A DNA stretch of 35,282 bases, from positions 1 through 35,282 of IMG/VR virus record IMGVR_UViG_3300027754_000249. One strand, 5' to 3'. A model generated the notes under the pieces. The model was not told where the DNA came from, did no database searches, and worked only from the letters and a program-made list of their open reading frames with translations. The stretch comes from a virus. Below, in pieces: positions 29,936 through 35,282 of the stretch (positions are counted from its first letter, which is position 1; the number at the start of each line of letters is the position of its first letter). The position numbers and the translations under genes were made by a program.

Positions 29936-30624
29936 GCTGTTCGCTTCCACATATAGACAGTAATGTATGGCTGATAGTTGGCATCAGTTCCTGAAGAACC
30001 AGCAGATGCGTTAGTAGTTGCAACTGTAATTCCAGTTGTTTTTGTATCTGAATTATTGGCGGCTGAAGCGCTACCAACGCTTTGCCCGCCAGTTAAACTA
30101 CCCGATCCCACAACGCTTGTAGTAGTAGAGTGAAAGTGACCTGAATCTGAAACAGTAGATGTTGCCGTATGAGTGTGGGTAACCACAATTGCATTAGCAC
30201 TACCACCAGTTTCTTCAGCAGTGTCAAACAGTGCATTGCCAGAGTTAAAACCAACCATTACACGTCCAGCGGAAAATGCAGTCCATGTACCAAAACCTAA
30301 CAATGTCGCAGGATTAGTGCTAACACTTGAATTTGTGTAAATTGTTCCAACAGGGTATAAAAGCTGAAGTGCGGCTTGTACAAAAGCAGTTGTTGATAGC
30401 TTTGTACTTGAATCACCATAAGTTTGAGTTACACCAGTTGTTCCAGTTGGCAGGCTAGGAGTGCCAGTAAATGTTGGGCTTGCAAGATCAGCTTTAGTGG
30501 CGATGGCAGTGGCAATGTTATTGAACTCAGTGTCAATCTCAGTGCCTTTAACAATCTTTAAGGCATTACCAGAAGATAAAGCATCTTTGGTTGCAAAGTT
30601 CGTTGATTTTGTGTAGTCTGACAT
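29932..30624 (-). CDS. Collar-like fibre protein with His-rich metal-binding region (230 aa)
   Basis: The N-terminus (MSDYTKSTNFATKDALSSGN) with KIVKGTEIDTEFNNIATAIA is a common phage fibre opening. From about residue 90, LYPVGTIYTNSSVSTNPATL, GTWTAFSAGRVMVGF and THTHTATSTVSDSGHFHSTT form a T4 gp12/short-fibre-like collar domain; the His pairs resemble the metal-binding region. The C-terminal YQPYITVYMWKRTA is the usual ending. It is the terminal receptor-binding or collar fibre at the tail. Confidence 0.82.
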   Translation of the reverse strand: MSDYTKSTNFATKDALSSGNALKIVKGTEIDTEFNNIATAIATKADLASPTFTGTPSLPTGTTGVTQTYGDSSTKLSTTAFVQAALQLLYPVGTIYTNSSVSTNPATLLGFGTWTAFSAGRVMVGFNSGNALFDTAEETGGSANAIVVTHTHTATSTVSDSGHFHSTTTSVVGSGSLTGGQSVGSASAANNSDTKTTGITVATTNASAGSSGTDANYQPYITVYMWKRTA

Positions 30625-30634
30625 AGTTACTCCT

Positions 30635-32194
30635 TTAACTTACTTTGCCATTTTTGGCTTGAATTTCAATCTTTTGAATAGATAAAGCAGACCCATTTAT
30701 ATCTGTTTCATATCCTGTTTGAACAACCTTGCCACTTCCTGATGCAGAAACAGACAAGGTTTGTAATGCAACACCATCAGAGTATTGTGCAACTACAGTG
30801 GCATTAGCGCCATACTCAGCAATCCCATAATATGACTCGCCTTGAGTTGGAATCAAATCATCAGCAGACAAGTAATTTGTCTTAAAGTCAAATCCCCACT
30901 TAAAGGTAACAGTCTGGTTTGTACCGCCAATAACCACAATAGACAATTTCTTCAAAATAGAAGTTTGGTTCTGATTGCCAAGGTCAGCATGATTCGTGTA
31001 GTACAACATACGATATGAAGATTGGTAGTCTTGATAAGTACCATACAAACCAATATAGCCATTCTTGCCAATATACAAACTTCCATCACGCCTAGATAAA
31101 AATGCTGTTGGTGTTATTGAGTCCCAAGTTGTTGCTCTTGCCGCACCATCAGGTAAATAAGCCTTAGTATCAAAGCAATACACATTAGATATAGATGGCG
31201 TACTCAATAAATAGAACGCTTCACGCTCAGAATAAACAGACTTAATGTTTGCTAATGTCTCGCCAGCAATTACAGTCGTTAAATCATTACGAATGTTCTT
31301 AGACAAGTCTCTCTCAGGTGAAGACTTCTCTTGAATTGTTCTCATCAAGGAACGAACACCAGAGTTAGACAAGAAAAGCACATCAGTGCTAGTAGTTTGA
31401 ATGCTATCCCTTGCAATGCAACCAATACCCTCAACAGTGTCATTCAATGACATAGATGCTGGTGTAGTAGCATTTTGATAGATAAGAATTTGACGCTTAC
31501 CAAAGATAAACAGAAAACCATTGTGTGCGGCAAGACCTGTTATCTGGTCAGAGCCATTTGCCCATACACGATCTACATTCAAAGAACCTGATGTTCCTGT
31601 TGACCAAACATGACCAGCAATCAGGTCAGAAAAGTATACTGTTGCGTTATTGGTTGTAGTATTTGCCACCCACAATCTACCAAAAGCAGAGATTGCAATG
31701 TTGGCATCAGGTACAGTAGCTACATAACCCGTCTTCTCGCTAACTCTACGATATGTTGTAGTGCTAACAGCAGGGTCATAGATTATAGGATTATGACCAG
31801 ATTGAAAGAAATAAGTGATGTTATTTAATGATGCACATTGCCAGTTGCTATCAGTAATGGTTGGAGCAGTACCGCCACCACCATAGGTAAGTTCAGTCAC
31901 TGTGTTAGTTGAACTTAACTTAAATATCTTGTTATTACCAGCAAACAATACAGTCAAAGTGCCATCAGCTTGAACTAACTCATGGATAACTTTTACATCA
32001 TTAGCACCTAGATTCCCACTAGACGCATTAACCCTAGACCAACCTTTGCGTGAACCCATACGACCATATTGGTCAATGATGCAGTTTGTCGCAACCAAAG
32101 CAAATCCAGCCGCAAGATCAAGAGGAGAGTCTTGCGTATTCAACCCATAAAGTGCAGGGGCTGAGATGCTGAAAGTTTGTATTTGCTGACTCAT
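30635..32194 (-). CDS. Tail stabilisation / nozzle-like protein (519 aa)
   Basis: A 519-aa protein starting IQTFSISAPALYGLNTQDSP and GFALVATNCIIDQYGRMGSR. This opening, with the KGWSRVN turn, and repeated NWQCASLNNITYFFQSGHNP-like blades fit the packaged-DNA stabilisation proteins of P22 (gp10-like beta propeller). It would close the tail after packaging. It overlaps the adaptor gene by ATGA. Confidence 0.78.
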   Translation of the reverse strand: MSQQIQTFSISAPALYGLNTQDSPLDLAAGFALVATNCIIDQYGRMGSRKGWSRVNASSGNLGANDVKVIHELVQADGTLTVLFAGNNKIFKLSSTNTVTELTYGGGGTAPTITDSNWQCASLNNITYFFQSGHNPIIYDPAVSTTTYRRVSEKTGYVATVPDANIAISAFGRLWVANTTTNNATVYFSDLIAGHVWSTGTSGSLNVDRVWANGSDQITGLAAHNGFLFIFGKRQILIYQNATTPASMSLNDTVEGIGCIARDSIQTTSTDVLFLSNSGVRSLMRTIQEKSSPERDLSKNIRNDLTTVIAGETLANIKSVYSEREAFYLLSTPSISNVYCFDTKAYLPDGAARATTWDSITPTAFLSRRDGSLYIGKNGYIGLYGTYQDYQSSYRMLYYTNHADLGNQNQTSILKKLSIVVIGGTNQTVTFKWGFDFKTNYLSADDLIPTQGESYYGIAEYGANATVVAQYSDGVALQTLSVSASGSGKVVQTGYETDINGSALSIQKIEIQAKNGKVS

Positions 32195-32838
32195 ATTGCA
32201 ACAAACTCCTGATTCTCAGGATAGCGAGTGCCTTCTAAAGCAATGTAATCAGACAACATAGCTTTATACAACTGGTATGCCTCAGAAGAAGACAGACCCC
32301 CATCTTCACCACGCTCTACTAAGGCACGAGCATAAGCATTCTGAGCCACCAAAGTGTCAGCAACAGCCACAACAGTTGAATCTGATGCTAAGGTAGCCTG
32401 TGGCACTGTCAAGGCAAATTTGATCGTGTAAACGCCATCAGGTATTGGATAAAGATTTACTTTTGTATCGTAACTACCATTAACGCCATCAAAAGCAAAT
32501 TCTGTAGGTATTGAGTTGACAAGTGGAGTGAAATTTAATTTACGATTCATGTCCACAAAGCTGATGTTTGTAAGTCCAACATTGCTTGTGGTATTGATTA
32601 CATCCATTACTTGAAACTTCTGACCAGCACCTGTTAAAGCATAGGATGACGTAGATGATGCAGTGGTAACTGTAATGGTTTGACCCAAAATATTCCAAGC
32701 ATAAGCGTCTTCGATCTGACGTTTAGCATCATTGACAAACTTTCCAATTAAGGAAGAATAAGATGTTTCGGAAACAGTAGAAACTGCTGTCTCACGCAAC
32801 CTTACAAGTACATCATTTACAAGTTCAAGATAAGTCAT
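32191..32838 (-). CDS. Head-to-tail adaptor / tubular protein A-like (215 aa)
   Basis: A 215-aa protein. The N-terminus (MTYLELVNDVLVRLRETAVS) continues with LIGKFVNDAKRQIEDAYAWN, a strong signature of podovirus adaptor proteins (P22 gp4 / T7 gp11-like). The centre is beta-rich (NLYPIPDGVYTIKFALT), and ALVERGEDGGLSSSEAYQLY is in the C-terminal helix. It would fill the vertex between portal and nozzle. ATGA overlaps exist on both sides. Confidence 0.83.
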   Translation of the reverse strand: MTYLELVNDVLVRLRETAVSTVSETSYSSLIGKFVNDAKRQIEDAYAWNILGQTITVTTASSTSSYALTGAGQKFQVMDVINTTSNVGLTNISFVDMNRKLNFTPLVNSIPTEFAFDGVNGSYDTKVNLYPIPDGVYTIKFALTVPQATLASDSTVVAVADTLVAQNAYARALVERGEDGGLSSSEAYQLYKAMLSDYIALEGTRYPENQEFVAI

Positions 32839-33167
32839 GTTCTAGTCAATCCTTCTTCTTCAATGGTAACTACTACTGAAAATGTAGATGCCGCCTCAGA
32901 TTGTGCTTTAAGTATGTCGCCTTCTTCCATTACAAAATAGGATACGCCGCCCCAATCTTGGGTAGTTTTAGTAGTTAAAGGAGTTTCAAATACAAGAGAA
33001 TATGTGACAGACGCAGAGGTATCTGTCCAAGAAAAAGAAATATGTTTTTGCGAACCTGTATTAACTGCTCGTAGCAATACCACCCTTGCATAGTAACCAG
33101 TAGGTACTGTATAGAGGGTTGTCAGCGTGTTTGCTGTAAGATTTGCGCCAACTGATAATGCTCTCAT
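32835..33167 (-). CDS. Small beta-rich virion protein (110 aa), unknown
   Basis: A 110-aa protein with N-terminal MRALSVGANLTANTLTTLYT and YYARVVLLRAVNTGSQKHIS. It is predicted to be all-beta and has a C-terminal EEGLTRT end. This style occurs in small head-tail region proteins of aquatic podoviruses. It overlaps neighbours by ATGA on both sides. No enzyme motif. A minor virion role is inferred. Confidence 0.6.
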   Translation of the reverse strand: MRALSVGANLTANTLTTLYTVPTGYYARVVLLRAVNTGSQKHISFSWTDTSASVTYSLVFETPLTTKTTQDWGGVSYFVMEEGDILKAQSEAASTFSVVVTIEEEGLTRT

Positions 33168-33466
33168 TTAGCTTTTGCCTTATTCCTTGCGGAGATAGCT
33201 TTAGCTTTTGCCTTTGCGTCAGCCTTTGAGGTTGCACCCCATGCCTTAAGCGAAAGAAGCAGTCTTGTTGGTTCACCATCCTTGTACTCTGCACCGCTGT
33301 TACCAGCCATACGAGCCAAGAAACTTGCTCTGCGAGGGTTATCCCCCGACTTTACTGGAGGCTTTAGATTACCACCAGTTTCTGCATTATAAGATGATCT
33401 ACCCTTGGCATTCAAGCCGCCTTTTGGATTTTGACCAGCTTTTGTTTGCCAAGTGGGTGTTTTCAT
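33164..33466 (-). CDS. Basic DUF6321-like protein (100 aa)
   Basis: A 100-aa protein. MKTPTWQTKAGQNPKGGLNA and GGNLKPPVKSGDNPRRASFL then ARMAGN are the conserved core seen in DUF6321-type phage proteins. The C-terminus is a run of Ala/Lys (KADAKAKAKAISARNKAKAK). It is small and strongly basic, which would suit DNA-packing or a capsid-internal role. The ATG follows the previous small gene without gap. Confidence 0.7.
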   Translation of the reverse strand: MKTPTWQTKAGQNPKGGLNAKGRSSYNAETGGNLKPPVKSGDNPRRASFLARMAGNSGAEYKDGEPTRLLLSLKAWGATSKADAKAKAKAISARNKAKAK

Positions 33467-33625
33467 TTACTTTGCCTTTTTTGGCTTCTTTGCAGTCTTT
33501 GCCGCTTGTTTGAAGTCAGCCGCTGTTGGTGCGGCTTTAGACCCAACCTTGTTCATCTTCTCGCCAGAACCTTCGGCTATCCGTTGCTTCTTTGCGTTAA
33601 TATTGGCATAGAGTCCATGCTTCAT
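33467..33625 (-). CDS. Small lysine-rich protein (52 aa)
   Basis: A 52-aa frame MKHGLYANINAKKQRIAEGS... with a Lys/Ala tail (KQAAKTAKKPKKAK). The start overlaps the stop of the upstream DUF6496-like gene by 4 bases, as usual here. Basic composition resembles its neighbours and may mean DNA contact within the head. The pattern MKHGLYANIN-AKKQRI is common in short phage proteins. Confidence 0.62.
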   Translation of the reverse strand: MKHGLYANINAKKQRIAEGSGEKMNKVGSKAAPTAADFKQAAKTAKKPKKAK

Positions 33626-33792
33626 TTCATCTTCTTCTTAGGCTTGGACATACCAGCTTCAGATAAAGCAATGGCAACCGCCTGTTTAGGGTTCTTTACA
33701 ACCTTACCGCCCTTGCCTGAATGCAAAGTACCTTCTTTGTATTCGTGCATTACCTTGCCAACCTTCTTCTGAGCCATTGTGGGTTTTTTCAT
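33622..33792 (-). CDS. DUF6496-like small basic protein (56 aa)
   Basis: A 56-aa protein from MKKPTMAQKKVGKVMHEYKE. It contains GTLHSGKGGKVVKNPKQAVA then IALSEAGMSKPKKK, the conserved core of DUF6496 (KV-x-KVMxEFKxG ... KQAIAIALSEAG). No enzymatic role is known. The internal ATG is preferred over the longer frame from 33852, which lies in the upstream gene. The cluster of small basic genes here may be packaged with DNA. Confidence 0.74.
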   Translation of the reverse strand: MKKPTMAQKKVGKVMHEYKEGTLHSGKGGKVVKNPKQAVAIALSEAGMSKPKKKMK

Positions 33793-33803
33793 AAGGTTAC
33801 TCC

Positions 33804-34088
33804 TTAGTACATTATCTTTGCGGTAATAGTGCCTGTTACATAAACTGTGCAATTTGCTCGCAAGTACGTTGGTGCATTTTGGACAGTAACGATGCCGTTA
33901 GCAGTCAATGCAGTTCCCAAAGTTGACCAGTTTGTCCCATCAAGACTACCTTGCAATACAACAGTAGCTGATGTAATGCCAGAAACCTGTAAGAACGCTG
34001 GTTGTCCAGCGTCTACTTGAACTGCCGTTGATGCGCCAGTTGCGCCAACAGCATTAAGGACTGTGATTGGTGATGTTAAAGATGACAT
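33804..34088 (-). CDS. Small beta-rich virion protein (94 aa)
   Basis: A 94-aa protein. VLQGSLDGTNWSTLGTALTA is a common beta-sandwich motif of phage virion proteins (F/LQGSLDGTTW). The N-terminus (MSSLTSPITVLNAVGATGAS) is polar. Strand-rich throughout, ending YVTGTITAKIMY. It could be a decoration or fibre-attachment subunit. GAGG precedes the ATG. Confidence 0.6.
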   Translation of the reverse strand: MSSLTSPITVLNAVGATGASTAVQVDAGQPAFLQVSGITSATVVLQGSLDGTNWSTLGTALTANGIVTVQNAPTYLRANCTVYVTGTITAKIMY

Positions 34089-34240
34089 TATTTACCTCTT
34101 GAAGATTTCTTCATCATGTTGGTAGCAGTTCTAGCGCCCTTCATAGGCATAGGCATTTTTGGTTTGCCGATAGCTACCATGATAGATACTGGAATACCCT
34201 TTTTAGGAGCATTTGCGGGAGTTTTTGGTTTAGCTTTCAT
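34088..34240 (-). CDS. Small basic Pro/Lys/Met-rich protein (50 aa)
   Basis: A 50-aa frame MKAKPKTPANAPKKGIPVSI... KPKMPMPMKGARTATNMMKK. AAGGA precedes the ATG at 34240, and the longer frame from 34360 lies inside the upstream gene. Basic, with M/P/K repeats, probably disordered. It may be a small capsid-associated basic protein like its neighbours. Confidence 0.6.
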   Translation of the reverse strand: MKAKPKTPANAPKKGIPVSIMVAIGKPKMPMPMKGARTATNMMKKSSRGK

Positions 34241-34241
34241 A

Positions 34242-34652
34242 TCAATCCTTTTTAATTGAACCACCAGATTTCCAAGCATCACAAGTACGCAATGCCGCAC
34301 AAGTGAAATGGAATAACTCACAGAAACCAAGATCAGCGGCATCAATAAACTGCTGGTCATAGTCTATTTCATTAGGCGAACTCTTGCCTTTTTTTAAACC
34401 CGACTTGATGCATTCCATCATCTTAGGAGTCTGAATAAATGCCGCACAATTACCGCAACGCATGGTTTTAACAACATCGGTAGGTGCGTTATACATCTTG
34501 GCTTTCTTCAGCCAAAACGCTTCATTGGGTTCAAGTGGATTTGGCGCACCATACCCAAAATTCTTAAAAGCGTTATTACGATTTTTTAGATTAAGTTCAA
34601 TGTCTTGCGTAGGCAATGGACAAACTTGACCTGAAAGAAGTCCCTCTTTCAC
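34242..34652 (-). CDS. Cys-rich phage protein, possible metal or Fe-S binding (136 aa)
   Basis: A 136-aa protein with seven cysteines: C11, C66, C69, C81, C111, C118 and C124. The last six lie in TMRCGNCAAFIQTPKMMECI and LGFCELFHFTCAALRTCDAW. This spacing recurs in phage proteins of the same type and is reminiscent of high-potential iron-sulphur proteins, but identity is not proved. It starts at a GTG overlapping the upstream TGA. Placed in the head-completion part of the late operon. The partial copy at 1-289 is the same gene. Confidence 0.7.
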   Translation of the reverse strand: MKEGLLSGQVCPLPTQDIELNLKNRNNAFKNFGYGAPNPLEPNEAFWLKKAKMYNAPTDVVKTMRCGNCAAFIQTPKMMECIKSGLKKGKSSPNEIDYDQQFIDAADLGFCELFHFTCAALRTCDAWKSGGSIKKD

Positions 34653-34852
34653 TTAATCCACCTTGCGGCAAAGAAACTTAACACTCCAGATAAGGCAGAT
34701 GCAATAACCATCCCCATCCAAAATCCACCCTTGCTTTGATTGGCTAACTCTAATAGTGTCTTTACATCGGTACTCAATTGAGTTACTTGACCATTTAGAG
34801 CCTCTACTTGAGCCTCTAACCTACCAAAATCTCTTGCGTCAATTTCAGACAT
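34649..34852 (-). CDS. Coiled-coil plus single-TM protein, second copy
   Basis: A 67-aa protein equal in length to the gene at 286-489. It has the same heptad helix (RLEAQVEALNGQVTQLSTDV) and TM (WMGMVIASALSGVLSFFAAR). Only a few residues differ (KT for KA, VLSFFAARWIK for VVSFFASRWLK). The ATG at 34852 makes the same 8-base overlap with the upstream gene. XhlA-like holin accessory is the likely type, role inferred. Confidence 0.65.
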   Translation of the reverse strand: MSEIDARDFGRLEAQVEALNGQVTQLSTDVKTLLELANQSKGGFWMGMVIASALSGVLSFFAARWIK

Positions 34853-35060
34853 TTGCAACCTTTCGGGGTCTTCCCATACGCTTAATTGTTGGAATAACAG
34901 GCGCAAAAGCGGTATCTGTACGCTCAGAATCAACTGATTCTATGGTTACTTCTTCTTCGTCTACCAACTCATAACCCTGATGACCATCCATAGAGTCAAT
35001 ATCATGTTGGAGGGTAAAAGTTACTGTATTACCCGACTGTAGACAACGAAAAGTAGCCAT
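34845..35060 (-). CDS. Small conserved phage protein (71 aa), second copy
   Basis: The counterpart of the 70-aa gene at 482-694. Both share MATFRCLQ-x-GNTV and the ending IPTIKRMGRPRKVANV. The middle differs by several residues and an indel (SVDSERTDTAFAPV against SEIRTDTAFRAPV). This level of change between two copies within one window supports two strain variants rather than recent duplication. Function unknown. Confidence 0.65.
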   Translation of the reverse strand: MATFRCLQSGNTVTFTLQHDIDSMDGHQGYELVDEEEVTIESVDSERTDTAFAPVIPTIKRMGRPRKVANV

Positions 35061-35101
35061 AAAACCCTTAAATGAGAAAGGGGGGACTAGCCCCCCAATC
35101 T

Positions 35102-35282
35102 TTATACCATTCGAGCAATAACCAATTTAACAGTAGTAGAAGCTAAATTAACAGCCCCACCAGTTGTATTAGTTGTTGCAATAGTCACTGTGTTTGCCGC
35201 TGAAACGTAAGCACGGCGAACTAAACCCGCCTCGTCTACACCAGCCGACATACCAATAACCATATCTCCAAGGGCAACGCCA
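35102..35282 (-). CDS. Putative head decoration protein, partial (N-terminus outside window)
   Basis: The C-terminal 59 codons or so of the counterpart of the gene at 736-1059, ending at a TAA at 35102-35104. The window ends at the position equal to base ~916 of the left copy. The visible part is almost unchanged from the left copy. The missing part would connect to the coat gene if the ends were joined. Confidence 0.7.
   Translation of the reverse strand, partial: GVALGDMVIGMSAGVDEAGLVRRAYVSAANTVTIATTNTTGGAVNLASTTVKLVIARMV

Larger units (their letters stand above)
34364..35282. repeat. Right copy of diverged terminal duplication
   Basis: Same gene block as 1-916, offset by 34363 to 34366 bases, with small indels of 3 bases in all. 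This gives a unit length of about 34.36 kb. Genes continue across the join in a sensible order, so the block reads as the overlap of a circular or permuted molecule. Confidence 0.9.

Noticed and set aside
1-35282. tRNA genes, CRISPR arrays, insertion sequences, integrase or attachment site
   Set aside because: None was recognised by eye: no transposase frame, no regularly spaced direct repeats, no recombinase motif. A cloverleaf tRNA search was not possible here.

Overview
The window looks like one nearly complete genome of a small tailed phage of the podovirus type, about 34.4 kb per unit. The evidence is a small and a large terminase, a P22-type portal, scaffold and coat genes, short-tail tube and stabilisation proteins, three large ejection-type proteins, and no tape measure, sheath or tail-tube genes of long-tailed phages. 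There is no RNA polymerase, DNA polymerase, integrase or tRNA gene. The host cannot be read directly. Perfect TTATCCACA DnaA boxes, spanins of the Rz/Rz1 type and an M15 endolysin point to a Gram-negative bacterium, and the overall style fits phages of freshwater bacteria such as Burkholderiales (inference only).

The first ~916 bases and the last ~919 bases are two diverged copies (about 90% identical by eye) of the same gene block in the same order. The simplest reading is a circularly permuted or circular genome assembled slightly past one full turn, with the two ends taken from different strain variants. If position ~916 is joined to 35282, the leftward late genes form one continuous operon: TerS, TerL, a small virion-associated gene, portal, fibres, scaffold, coat, head completion, adaptor, tail, ejection proteins, holin and spanins, phosphoesterase, endolysin.

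Layout. 1-11852 (minus): packaging and head genes, with an unusual cassette of fibre genes and fibre-chaperone-like small genes between portal and scaffold. 11853-12484: no gene, but a cluster of four perfect DnaA boxes, a probable replication origin. 12485-18266 (minus): replication and recombination genes, namely an RHH-like protein, an unknown 218-aa protein, a primase-helicase, an SSB-like protein, a Cas4/AddB-like nuclease, a RuvC-like resolvase and an HTH regulator. 18267-18419: divergent promoters, each with a TTGATTA...TCAA palindrome on its -35 box. 18420-21452 (plus): an early operon of about 13 small genes with ATGA overlaps, mostly unknown. 21406-25127: lysis region (M15 endolysin, phosphoesterase, Rz with nested Rz1, holin, membrane proteins), with one acidic plus-strand gene and its terminator. 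25137-34240 (minus): ejection proteins, cupin, collar-like fibre, tail stabilisation, adaptor and small basic proteins. 34242-35282: second copy of the left-end block.

Working model: the divergent switch selects between leftward replication genes and the rightward small-gene operon. Replication probably starts at the DnaA-box cluster with host DnaA and host polymerase, helped by the phage primase-helicase, SSB, nuclease and resolvase. Late transcription from just upstream of TerS then runs leftward around the circle through structure and lysis.
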